Shown here: positions 41,401 to 52,180 of the stretch, piece by piece | Position numbering within the stretch: position 1 is the first letter of the stretch | Layout: each line of letters opens with the position of its first letter | Source of the DNA: Datnioides undecimradiatus | Taxonomy: Eukaryota; Chordata; Actinopteri; Lobotiformes; Datnioididae | Direction: 5' to 3' | NCBI GenBank assembly: GCA_008933995.1 | Contig: WARS01002947.1 | Span: 372,001 to 436,000 of the forward strand | DNA length: 64,000 nt | Notes under the pieces: model-generated | What the model was told of the DNA's origin: nothing | The model's database searches: none | Seen by the model: the letters and a program-made list of their open reading frames with translations, nothing else | Position numbers and translations under genes: made by a program

Positions 41401-44400
41401 TCTGTCTGACAGTGAATGTGACCTGGACTCTGTGGCTGGTGTTTTGAAGCTTTACTTCAGGGGTCTTGAGCCTCCTCTCTTCCCTTACGACAGCTACTCT
41501 CAGTTGCTGGAGTGTGTCCGTAAGACCCCCTCATATAACCTTTGTGTCTGTGTGTGTGTTTCTGTTTTCGCATCATGCAGGTTTTCCACATTAATAAACT
41601 GTAAATATAGTGTGTTACAACTTCATTAGTATCCAGTGTCAGTTGCCACTTTAGGCGTTGTCCCACACTCAAAGTAACAAATGTGTACATGAAGTGTTGA
41701 TACTGGTGCATCGCACTGTCTGTTTGCTCCCTGTTATCTGTCTCACCGTTTCCTAGTTATTCCTTTAGGCATATTCTGTTTTCTGAAACACAAACTCTGA
41801 GTCACAATTTGCACAGCTAATCAGGGTTGTGAACCCGCCTGCAGGTTGTTTACTCCCCATAAATATTTAGATTTCCCATCGGGGGCCTAATAAATCGACC
41901 CAGTCACTTCTTCTCTGTCATTTAAAGTTATCAAATGTGTCTTTAAGTCATCATTTTGAGTGATCTGTGCATCTGACACAGTTTCTAAGAGCTACAGACG
42001 TGAAGAAACTCCAACAAATAAAACTTCCTCTAATAGCGAAGCCTTTGCTTTGGCTCATCTTGCTTGTTTTCCTCTGTCATCATCAGAAATCGAGGGCGAA
42101 GCAGAGAAAGCAGCCCAGATTAAAGCAATCGTCTCCACCTTCCCACGGCCGCTCCTCATCGTGCTGCGATATCTTTTCGCTTTCCTCAATCAGTAAGCTA
42201 AAACACAACCCAATGTTGGATTCTCCGTGTCTTGTAACATCTGCTATGATCACACAGTAACACTCAACACCCACCCATTCCCAGTGTGTCTCAGTACAGT
42301 GATGAGAACATGATGCAGCCCTACAACTTGGCCGTTTGCTTCGGGCCGAGTCTGCTGCGGGGGCTGGATTCTGATGACGCTGTTGCTAGACAGCCACAGG
42401 TCAATGATATTGTCAAAACCATGATCCTCCAACATGACATCATCTTCCCCAGCCAGTCAGAACTGCCGGGCCCTGTCTATGAGAAGCACATGACTCTGGA
42501 GCAGGAGTACTGGTGAGAGATGCATCAGCATTGATATAAATGTTGTATCAGTTGTGATAACAATCACATCGATCAATATATGATTGGAAAATAAAAGTTT
42601 AACAGTATGTTGACCAGAGAAAATGCAGTAAATTTAAGTCAAAAATATAACTGAATACATAAATAATTAATATGGATTGTTAAACAGTTAAATGGTGAAT
42701 AAAAAGCATTTTATTTTTCTTGACCAATTAATAATAAATACATTAAATTACACTGTTAGCTATTCAGTTTTTAAGAATTATGAATGAAGAATTGCTTTAT
42801 TAGTCCCACAAGGGGAAATTTGTAGTGTTAACAGCAGCAATGGTGGAGAGGCATATAAAAACAAAAGTAAATCAATTTGGACAGTATAAACACTATATAC
42901 AAGCATTAGCTCGTAAGCTTTGTAGCTTACGAGCTAATGCTGACAATGTTAGCTAGCTAATGCTTTTGCCAACATCTGAGTATATTTTATGGATTAATTC
43001 TGGCAAAAGACGAAAAAGCTTTTTGCTTTTTTATAAACAGGCTGAAGATTTCTTTATTTCTTTATTCACTCCACTGTAATTAATATTGTTTGTATTTGGT
43101 CAAGTTTATGACTTAGCATTTGACCACACTGTGTTTTTAATTACACGCAGCTTGCTGTCGTGCTCATGACGCCACAGGCTCCACCATGCTTCTAATGGTT
43201 CTAGCTGACGATTGGTTGCTTCCCCTTTGGCTCTGATGAGCAAATCTTTGCTGGCTGATGTAAAACACATGACTACATGCGAACCATTGCAGAAATGTTA
43301 GAGCAGACACCAGATTAACAACTCTGTATTAATCTGCTGATTAATTAATGCTGTGCTTAATTAGCTTAATCAGCATTGTATGAACTCATTTGTCATGGGC
43401 TGGGACCCAACAGAAGTTCATTTATTTATAAGTCCTACATTGTATATATTAGATTTTTTTGGTCTGACTGAAAACATGCTTCATACATGTCCCTTATTTA
43501 TCTCTGCTTATTTCTGTCCCTGGGAGACCCTTACTAGGTGCCCATAGTACATGGGAATGAGTGTTCCCAAGTTTTGTTTACGACTCAGTCTGAGATGTTG
43601 AGAAGTGCGTTGAGCAGCTTCCCCCTTAGCTCCTCTTTCATGGCTCATCCTCTTGAAACAGAATTTCATGCTGTGCCAAAGGCATTTCTGTACAGCTTGC
43701 AACGCTTTGTGTAAAAACTGTTTAATGCTATTAAGCTGATTGCTCACTAAACTTGAACACGAGCCTCCAGCCTATTGACAGTGTCCATGGAAACCTCTAA
43801 CACCCACTCCTGGAGAATTCAGTGAAACTGTTTTCCTCATCAACATTCACATACTAAACTTTTTGACATTTGACGGAGCATTATCAGTGACATGGTGCCT
43901 TGTTTTCTGTAGAACTCTGAGTTTTTAGGCTCATCTGAGAAATCGCACAGCAGTATGCAGTCTTACGTGACATTGCATAAGCAAAGTGAGGGCGGCACAA
44001 AGAAAGTCAGCTGTTTGAAAATGAGTCTGTGTGTCAGTGAGAAGTGGAACTGTGCATGACTGTTGGTTTTCTACTTTTCTGCAGTGAACCAATCACAGAG
44101 GAGGGAGATGGAGAGACTGAGCATCTGCCCATTGAGGATGGTGAGTAAAGACAAACATGCACACACCTTTGCACACCTACATGTCTGTGATCAATAAAGA
44201 AGTGTCTGAGTTGACTGTAAGCCAGCTGTGTGTTTGCATGTGTGCAGAGTGGGAGGCAGTGGCTATGTTCGACTATGTGGCAAGATCTCCAGCAGAGCTG
44301 TCCTTCAAGCTGGGAGATCTTCTCATCCTTCACAGCAAGGCCTCCTGTGATTGGTGGAGAGGCGAAGTAGGAGGGGTCAAGGGTCTCATTCCTCACAAGT

Positions 44401-47400
44401 ACATCAGCGTGCTGGAGGGGTCAGTGGCATTTCTACCTTCCAAACATTCAGGCAACTTATTCAGGATCATCTTCAAATGGATCTCAGGGGCCTCTTTCTC
44501 AGTTTAATGCAAATAATGTAATTTATATGTAATGTAATTCATATAATTCAATGTTTTTGCATCTCAGATCTTTAAAATACTGTGTCCCATGTGCCAGATT
44601 TCTTAAAAACCATACAGAACAATTGAAACTAATTTAGTTTTTCCCAGTGTGAGTGCTATTGCACCGTGGGATGCCGTGGGGGAACTGCCAAAAAGAACCA
44701 AGAACTGCCGGAATTACTCTGATAATCTGTTTTTGATGTGCATATAAAAATATAACGCTTTTTGGCACAATGTTCAAACAACACAAAATTTTCACAAAAG
44801 ACATGACATTTTGGGATAATACTTTCTTGCATGAAGTTAGATGAGGAGATTCTGTCTTGCAGTCATTTTATCGTTTAAATGAAGCCAGAGAAGGTTTTCT
44901 CTACCTAATGTCTGGGAGCAGAGCAAAACAATCCAAAGGTAAAAATAAAACATAAATGTGGTTTTATAAAAATTAATTTTTTGCTTAAACTGCATATCTA
45001 ATTCATATTGCCCTATTCCATTCCACAGTTATCTCTGGCTGCAGTAATTACAGTAGTTGTGCAGATAAAGTGCAGGTTGTATAAACAAGAAGTGGATGAA
45101 TAATCAGAGATACCTCCAGTTTAATTTTACATAGCCAAACAATTATACAATAATAATATTTTGCAATGCGTTTTGTCATGTTATAAAGTGTTTTGCATCG
45201 CTTTATCCTGTCTCTGTATATTTCTGCCTCATATTGTCTAGAAAAGATGGCACGTAATTAAATGAAGATCTGATCACACTCCTGCTTCTTTTCTCTCTGA
45301 CTTTTATATTGTCACTCAACTTTTATCTTGCATTCAGACTTGTACTTATTCAACTTTCTGTAGTTAAACACATGCTTAATATCTCTCTTCTCCTCCCTCA
45401 GGTCAGAGCGAGGGAAAAGAGAGGAAGGAGGAGGAGGAGGAGGGGGAGGCAGCACTGGAAACCTGACAGCAGAAGATCCACAGACAGAAAACACAACCAG
45501 GTATACACACACGCCTGTAGTTTAATGCACACTGCAATTTATGAATACACCACAGACAAAGTTACAAAGTTTGTGTTCACACCTTGGAAGGATGCGGGTG
45601 AACAGTGACAGTGCCTCGTTGCCTGGGAGACAGAGAGGAAGTGAGGGGAGCCCCAATCGAAAGCCACCAACTTCCCCCGCTACACGACACCTGCCAGTGT
45701 AAGACTTTTCACACACACCCTATGCGTGTGCTGTATACATGTGAAAATACTCATCAGACAAATACAAAGAGGTTTCCGGCCTTCTGAGAAAATATAATTC
45801 AAAACACTCAAAAGCTTAAAAGCAAATAGCTGAGTACAACATACAGCATTTCCATTAGCATACTTTAAATATGCTAAAATTCATGGTTCTGTTGTGTGAA
45901 ATGAACTGTTGAAATGTGATTATTGTGTGCAGAGATGGAGGTTGGACATTCAGAAACCTAAATCTTCTTGTTATCTCCCTCACAGTTATATTCAGTCTTA
46001 CCTCCAACTAACCTCTTTCATCTATCAGGTCTCAGGAGCGAAGACACACTTTGGACACTGTGAGACAGGGCAGCTTCAGACCCACAGACAGACCTCCATT
46101 TGGTCAGGCAGACAAAATGGCAGTCGACAAGGTTAGTAGTTCATCCTGCTGTAATGAGACAAAAAGATAGAGGACCCTGGTTGGTCACACAGGTGAGGCC
46201 TGAGGCTCTTTAGAGCTCTTGATGCTGTTAATTCTGTCGGTCACTTTGACTTAAATAGACTCAGTCAAATTCTGTTATGGTTTTGATGCCAGATACACAT
46301 TAACTCTAGAGTGTGGACAGACACAAATACCTGCAGCTCTGGACAGGCTTCAGATTTGGTCTTTAGATAATATCATCTTATAAAGGAGCCGCAGTATCTG
46401 ATGAGCACTGAAGTGTTGTAGCATATCTCACTTGCTCATAACCTGCAGCTCATGTTAACATTGCTTGCTACACCCACCCAAGAACATGTTCCAGGATGTC
46501 TTAAAAACAAACTTTTGAAAATTTTTGCAAAAAAAATCTGAAATTCAGCCTCTGAGGAGGGTCTGCAGGCTCCCATTCTCTACCCTCATTATCTATGCAG
46601 AGTTCTGAGTTGGCGGGGAGGTGCGCCTGACAAACAGCCGGCGGCTGTATGCTATAGCTATGACCCATAATCTGACCGCGAACAGCGGGAGGAAACGGTT
46701 GAAAAAAATAAAAAAGTAGAATGCAACCACGGTCTCCTCTGGTCTTCTGGGGCTAGGACAGAATATAGGTATTTGTGTTGGTGTTTACAACCAACAACAG
46801 AGGAATGAGCATGTCCAACTCTGATCGACGACATCGCCACACACCGCTAGCTTACCGCTGGAAACAGCCAACTTCACCTAGCGGGATGAACGCCCCCTCT
46901 CAGTGGCTTCACTCAGAGGAGGACGGCCTATGTAAATCACTCCTGTGGACAGGAGCTGAATCTGGAACTGTAGGAGCCCCATTTTACCAGTGGGTGGGCT
47001 GAAGAGATGATGCAGGACTTGTTTACGTTCCTCATTCTCTGAGTTGGTAGGCTGAGGGGGGGGGGGCTAGTTTAAATATGTATAGGCAAGAAAAAACGTG
47101 TTTTTCATAATATGTCCCCTTTAAAATAAAGACCAAATATAAAATTTACCTGTGCAGAAATCTGCAATTGTCTGAATGAAATCATAAGGAAACATTGCTT
47201 TTCCTTCTTTTTTCTGTCCAACACTGCTTTAAATTAGAAATGAATAGTAGTTCTGATGAAGAGGTTAGAAATTATGTTGCAGTGCTGCTCAGCAGGGTAA
47301 AGGCTGTAGATGTGCGTTCAGTTTATTTGTTCATCTGTACTTATAGTAAAAACCACTGAATGTGAACGTGAGGTGCTGAAGTCACATGATCAAAACATTA

Positions 47401-47897
47401 GCATGTTGTCTGAGCACTGTGAACCTAACAATGTAGCCTTATATTTGACCACAGTTATCTGATATCACACTATTAATCACCTCCTGGATGACCTTGAATG
47501 CACCATCATCCATCCATTGTGAGAAGTTCTCAGTGGGATGGGGCAGGTCCGCTGCTCAGTTGGAGGTGTCACCAGCTCAGACTTTACTGAAGTATAATCT
47601 GTGAGGCTGCAGTTTCATCGCCTTCCACGTCTCCTTCTCCCTTCCTGGTTCTCAGTGCTTTGTCCTACTCCTCTGTCTCCCTCTCTCTCTCAGGAGATGA
47701 TCAGCCGTCAGATGAACTCGGTGTTCAAGGAGCTCCTGTCTCGCCAGCCTCCCGTGCAGCAGTCCACCCTTGCCACCCCAGTCCCACCAGCTCCCTCCTC
47801 ATCCTCTTCCTCTTCCTCTCTTCCTCAAGCTGCCCCCGCTGCCAAAAAAGTAGGATTTGGCCTCAGAGGACGGGCACTTTTCAGACCGGTGGACTGA
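30924..47897 (+). CDS. arhgap4: Rho GTPase-activating protein 4 (F-BAR, RhoGAP, SH3), 23 coding exons, 944 aa
   Basis: An srGAP-family protein that bends or binds membranes through its F-BAR domain and switches off Rho GTPases. Exons: 30924-30993, 32615-32786, 32897-33059, 35089-35151, 35248-35421, 35715-35843, 36648-36869, 37048-37149, 37352-37537, 38549-38633, 39085-39112, 39383-39479, 40971-41031, 41182-41259, 41391-41519, 42087-42192, 42285-42512, 44085-44140, 44248-44419, 45402-45500, 45591-45698, 46029-46131 and 47694-47897. Phase is continuous and gives 944 aa (human ARHGAP4 is about 946). The F-BAR lies at about residues 20-310, with coiled coil and KLKCTKARNDYLL. The RhoGAP domain is at about 500-690, with Arg526 in GIFRVPG as the arginine finger and YSDENMMQPYNLAVCFGP. 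The SH3 domain is at about 718-775 (AMFDYVARSPAELSF, DWWRGE). The N-terminus SHGKLRKEKG and the C-terminal SVFKELLSR favour ARHGAP4 over SRGAP1-3. Two ATGs are adjacent; the second (30927) is also possible. Confidence 0.96.
31376..31424. repeat. Long TG dinucleotide microsatellite
   Basis: About 24 uninterrupted TG units in arhgap4 intron 1, some 65 bp upstream of the TATA-like box of the candidate internal promoter. Probably length-polymorphic. Confidence 0.95.
31488..31651 (+). promoter_or_regulatory. arhgap4: Candidate alternative promoter and noncoding exon inside arhgap4 intron 1
   Basis: A TATA-like box (ggtatatttatagcc, about 31487-31501) is followed by purine-rich sequence that ends in a strong donor (gagcag/gtaagg, 31651/31652). 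The arrangement copies that at 23304-23718. The putative exon has no ATG. A transcript from here spliced to exon 2 would lack the normal start; the first in-frame Met downstream lies in exon 4, inside the F-BAR domain. The evidence is motif-based only. Confidence 0.35.
32589..32612 (+). repeat. TG tract abutting the arhgap4 exon 2 acceptor
   Basis: About 11 to 12 TG units run straight into the 'tcag' acceptor at 32611-32614, taking the place of a normal polypyrimidine tract. Upstream of it there is a fairly good pyrimidine-rich stretch (32521-32588). Confidence 0.9.
34009..34363 (+). mobile_element. Common teleost short interspersed element in arhgap4 intron 3, near full length
   Basis: It starts 'tccattttctgtaactgctt' and 'atccctttcgggacagcagg', continues 'ggcggggtacacccaggac', 'aggtcgccagtctgtcac' and 'cacacagagacagacaaac', and ends 'gctaaccacaaagcc' and 'accctgccacc'. 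This is a very abundant fish repeat of about 350 bp. The copy has moderate divergence. I cannot assign its class safely, and no coding sequence is present. Confidence 0.65.
34736..34970 (+). repeat. Fragment of a dispersed repeat carrying 'agagccatgctag'
   Basis: The words 'tctggcacccctaaagctca', 'atagcttgtttgttaaatct' and 'ttggatagagccatgctag' follow the order of an abundant percomorph repeat. A related fragment in the opposite orientation is at 40150-40345. An (aaac) short tract lies inside. It is diverged and has no ends. Confidence 0.5.
35437..35467. repeat. TG microsatellite just after the arhgap4 exon 5 donor
   Basis: About 15 TG units begin 16 bases after the donor at 35421/35422. Intronic TG tracts near splice sites can bind splicing factors, so the position may matter. 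No other role is seen. Confidence 0.9.
37575..37800 (+). repeat. Eroded copy 2 of the 'gtggaaaaagtactc' type repeat, arhgap4 intron 9
   Basis: 'ctagtactcagatctttcac' and 'tcattatgcagaacgag' near the left and 'gtggagtagaagttgaaagt' with 'ctaaaatggaagta' at the right match the remembered body of the family also found at 24575-24900, same orientation. The middle is largely lost or diverged. Confidence 0.5.
40150..40345 (-). repeat. Dispersed repeat fragment in arhgap4 intron 12
   Basis: 'gttagcctagcataatgagt', 'ggaagtcaggaagacagcta' and 'ccttgctctgtccag' read as the reverse complement of the family at 34736-34970, as in the usual 'gctaagctaagc / tctgtcc' percomorph repeat. No coding sequence. 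Confidence 0.45.
42902..42941. repeat. Perfect inverted repeat, 18-bp arms, 4-bp loop
   Basis: The arm agcattagctcgtaagct at 42902-42919 and its exact reverse complement at 42924-42941 flank the loop ttgt. It lies in arhgap4 intron 17, close to a fragment 'gctttattagtcccacaag' (42793-42813) that resembles a known short fish repeat. No gene function is assigned. Confidence 0.95.
43150..43340 (+). repeat. Dispersed sequence shared with fam50a intron 5
   Basis: The segment 'ggctgatgtaaaaca' followed by 'cattgcagaaatgtta' and 'gcagacaccagatt' aligns by eye with 60015-60085 in the same order, spacing and strand. Nearby 'ttggttgcttcccctttgg' also resembles 'agttgctcccctgttc' upstream of the second copy. 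A repeat family of unknown class is likely. Confidence 0.6.
46450..47124 (-). mobile_element. Probable non-autonomous DNA transposon relic in arhgap4 intron 22
   Basis: Read on the minus strand it opens 'tttaaaggggacatattatg' with 'aaaaacacg' next, a start seen in many short teleost elements usually placed with hAT-type transposons. The interior is 600-700 bp of unique-looking sequence with no long open frame. The far end was not located exactly, so the left boundary is approximate, and the intron up to exon 23 holds no other feature. Confidence 0.45.
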
Positions 47898-49157
47898 GAG
47901 CGAGGGCGGGACAACTGGAGTTATTGGTTTATAACCTGATGATGATGAATATGCTGATGTTGATAATACATTTGGTGAAGAACTTGATTTATTTTTTTGA
48001 CACGTGTAGAATATTTGCGTCACTGTCATCTCATAGTGCCACTAGTCTCGGTGCCGTGTTACTGTACGTCCAGTGTGTCTGTTCTCCAGCTGGTTTTCGG
48101 TCTTTTTATGTTCTGGTCAGTTTTTTGTTCTCCAGGCTTTTGCAATTTTTGGAGAATCAGGGATGTGACATCACCAGTGATATTACCAGACTGACTTTTT
48201 AAAGTGGTTGCCATTTTACAACAAGACCTAAGCTGACCCCTAGTGGCTCACCTGCTTATACTATTTGCTTTATTTTAAAAAGAAAACTGATCTGGGGCCT
48301 GAGTGCCTTCACATCTTTTACTCTTCACATCTATTTCACTTGAAAAAAACCTGATAGGTCTGAACTCTGCATATTAGGTTTAAAAAATAATGGAGAAGGG
48401 TGTTTACACAGAAGCCCAAAGTCTTCAATGTTAGAGTATGAAGTTCTAAGAAAATATTACATATGAATGACCTTTCTGAAGTACATAAATGAACCAAAAT
48501 TTGGTGAAATAATTGAAGAAATTTGAAATGTTATTTCATTCTTAATTAGAGAATACTTTACCCTTTCAGGGCAGACGTTTTATTTTATTAAAACATGTTT
48601 TCCAATTACTCATTTATGTAAATTTGTTTGGCTGTAAAGTCACTTTCAGCTAAGCACATGCCCACCTGTCTCTTGCCATAGCAGACTGAACAACACCTAT
48701 GATAGATTAGCTAGATTAGCTGCTGTTTGCCAGAGTCAAATGGAGTTAACTGGCAACATTAGTGCTGCAGTTAACATTGATGTGTAGTGATACACCCAGC
48801 CCCTGCAGTGGCTCTGATGCCTCTGTTTGAGTTGCTGCTCTAGCTAACAGGAGCTAACTGGCTAAATGTGGCAGCAGCTGTTGTCCCAGCTAGCTTCAGA
48901 GGCAGAGCCTGTGTGAAAAGAAAAGTGTAAAATAAACTTGTCTAATATGAAATTCAGTGATGAAAACATTTCATTTTTTTTTAAATTAATTCATGCAATT
49001 GTTTGATTTCTATGTTTTACACATTTAATCTATTTGCACATTTGTTAAAGGATTATTTTATATTTATTGTCATATTGAAGACTTTGGGCTCCACCGATGA
49101 TAGCTGGAAAAACTGTGTGAGGTCAGTACATTATAGCAGCATGCAGCATTAGCACGC

Positions 49158-49206
<49 letters not shown>

Positions 49207-49820
49207 ACATCAAAACAGATGAAGAACACATTCCCCTTCATATGTGACATGGCCTGATACACAGGCCAAAACTCAGGGCTTTTGCAGAGTTAGAGACGGG
49301 CTAACTCAGGTTTGGCTTTGAAGGAATAAGTACGAGTTTTTCACTCAGGGCTTTGGTTGACTTACTCTTCAACTGGAAACTGTGCCCTAGCCTCAAGAGC
49401 CAAAATGGCCCCCATATCAAAGAGGATCCAGTGACTTCCTCTGGTTTAAACTGTGAATGCAACAGCAACATTTTGGAGCCTCGATCTAAACTCTTGTCTC
49501 ATTCATCCACACATTTTGGCCCCCCTGACTATATCGAGCATCGTCCACTGGTCCCATCTAGATGTGTGTTTCAGGAGTTTTGCAGTGCGGTGTACAATTT
49601 CTTTGACTCCAAAAGAATTGAAACGTTTTTACATATGACATCTCCCCTCCGTTGTGTTTCAGTATTGGAAACATAGAAGTACGTAGAATCATTTTGATCC
49701 TGCTTCTATGGTTAAAACACCTTATTATTCTGGATCACTGTTTGATGATGTCACTAAATTTAATGTGTCCAGTTGTATATGTGGAAAAAAAATGTGAATA
49801 CAATAAAGATGATAAAGTGA
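47898..49820 (+). other. arhgap4: Probable arhgap4 3' UTR
   Basis: After the stop at 47895-47897 there is no further coding sequence. AATAAA occurs at 48931-48936 and at 49802-49807; the latter, in 'tacaataaagatgataaag', looks like a typical end. An AC tract (49165-49204) lies between. A T-rich segment around 48100 has chance open frames. Confidence 0.5.
49165..49204. repeat. AC dinucleotide microsatellite
   Basis: About 20 uninterrupted AC units within the presumed arhgap4 3' UTR or its flank. If transcribed, it would be present in the longer message only. Confidence 0.95.
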
Positions 49821-49824
49821 TGAA

Positions 49825-51570
49825 TGATTAATGGGTTGTCAGTGTATTTAAACTGCATCTACTAAAGGGCTTCCCACAAAGTGTTTAAGCTGCCAGACTG
49901 TAAAATAATGCAATATCCAGTCATCTCTGTGTCCCTAAGCTGCCCCAGGCGCTTAAACAGGCTCAGTGCTGTGCTAAACTCAGTCACATTCATTTAGCAA
50001 GTTAGTCCAAAGCGCTGCTGCATCTGAGGTGAAGTCAGCTTCAGAGTTCAACTCAAATCAAGTCAATAATGAATATAATATGCAGCTGGATTCAATGAAC
50101 AAATCATGTTCATTATCATGACCAGTTTCAAGTTCAGTGTGGATTCATTCCTTTAACTTTCCATTTCAGAATTCCGATCCTATCCAATTCAAATCAGATA
50201 TGATGGAGCTTTATTATTATGAACATGCTGCAGATGTGCAGTAAAGGTTTTTGTGTTTTCATATTTGAACTGTTGAAGTTCAGGACCTTCAGGAGGCAAA
50301 CTGAAGGGTGTTGATGTGATTGGCCGAGTGTGGAAACCTCGGGTTGAGGAAACCTAAAGCTTGGCAATTTATTCTTATGGAATGGATTACTAGTGCAGAT
50401 ATTGTAGGGAATATAGCCTTGAACTGGAATGTCACTGCCAGAAGATTGATTCTTTTTAGAAAATGAACCAACCTGCTGTTAATCTGACACCTGAACACAC
50501 AACTGATCATTTACCGTACTGTATTGATTTGCTTATTGTCAGTAGGCTATACTGACAACATGCTCTGACAATATAAAACACAGATTTTAACCAAAAGATC
50601 ATTTCACATTTTGTAGAAATTCTTCTTCATTCTGTTATGTAGTCAACCAGTATTTTTAGAGCAACTAGCAGTAATACACACCCAAAGAAGCAGCTGGACT
50701 GGAGCTTCTGATAGAAGATGAAAATGAATGAAACAGAGCAGATTTTCCAGCTTTAACAGAGAGAAGCAAAAAGACAGTGTTAAAGATTGCAGGGTGATGA
50801 AATGGAGAGAAATAGAAAAAGATAGCAGGATGAGAGGCAGGGAGGACTAGAAGAAGAGACTTATAGAAGAACAAATGGATAGAGACATGAGATTAGGAAA
50901 TGGGACAAAGAGAAGACAGAGATGGAGAAAATGTAAATGTGAGGGCTGAAGAGCTGGATGAAGAAGGATGAGACGGGGACACAAAATGAATCCAGCAGGG
51001 CATCGTGGAATATTTGTTTTGTGTTCATATAAAGTCCAGGACAGAAACAATCTTAAACTCTAAATAAAGCATTGCGCTTTGAGTTATTGGCTATTTTCTG
51101 CAGTGCATATTTTTAAGATGGGACCCCCACCCACCACCCGCCTGCGACACCCTGCCAACACTTCTTGCTGTCCCATATAAAATGTTTATCTCTGCCACTG
51201 CTGTTTTCTGACTCATCACTGTGATTAATGCAAGTATGCAGTAAGAGTCTTTGAAACACTAAATTACATAATTCACTGTGTCACTGGTGTGTGTGTGTGT
51301 GTGTGTGTTTTTCATTGTTTAAGGTTTCTGTGTCACGACAGAACCCAAGTGCTGTAACACGATCTTTTAGACCCATCCACTCCTCCTCCTAAAATAACCC
51401 CCTTACCAGAGCCACCTAACACACACACACAGGGAATAAGAGGCAGCGTACCACATTAGCACTTCTGCTGCTCTAAGTCAGTGTTAAACACTTCTTATAT
51501 GCCAGATCAGCTCTGAGGGACATTGTGGTTAAGAGGTTGAACTGATCTCATTGATATTTGAAATCAGTGT
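49825..51570. other. Intergenic spacer between arhgap4 and the caveolin gene
   Basis: No exon or clear repeat could be supported. Purine-rich plus-strand sequence from 50700 to 50990 produces minus-strand pseudo-frames. A short TG run lies at 51288-51308. The right end approaches a candidate noncoding first exon of the caveolin gene. Confidence 0.5.
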
Positions 51571-51646
51571 TGTCTGCAGGGCCCCGCTGCCCCGTCTCTC
51601 TTCAAGTGGTCACTGATACAGAATCAAGATAGTACTTAAAAGTGAG
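51570..51646 (+). other. Candidate noncoding first exon end of the caveolin-2-like gene
   Basis: The caveolin start exon begins with an acceptor (cctcttccctcag, ending 52175) five bases before its ATG, so an upstream leader exon is needed. The nearest strong donor upstream is 'aagtgag/gtgagt' at 51646/51647. The left boundary is unknown and the link is inferred. Confidence 0.35.
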
Positions 51647-52180
51647 GTGAGTCCACCGTGAGTCTTCATTTCTTCTGTTACTGTCCCTGTTCTAGATCTG
51701 CTGCGATCATTTCTCACCAGAATTATCAGTTACTGCAGTTTGTCATGGCACACCAGCTGCTTCATTTTTACTGTATATGTTATAGAACACATACAAGGTA
51801 ATTAAACAACTTCTAATCAAAGACTTTTAATCACATCCAGTGATTATTAGTGATTATATTTATATATATTTTATTGTTTCATTTTTAAAACTGCACTTTA
51901 TAATTACCAGCTGCTATTTACAGATTTTGGTATGACTTCCTTTTTGGGAGCTTAAGAACAGGTGGTAGTACCAGTGCTCAGCTCACTGTTCACACAACAT
52001 GCCGGCAGTCTGCTGAAGGAGTGATTCTGCTTGTGTGTGTGTGTGGTGTGTGAATTGATTAATAGTCTAAATGTATGCATGTTAATATTGGATAGGATTG
52101 TGGGTAACCTCATACGATTACTAGTCTGCATATTGATTAATCTTCATGAAAAGATGTACGCTCCTCTTCCCTCAGAGAGG

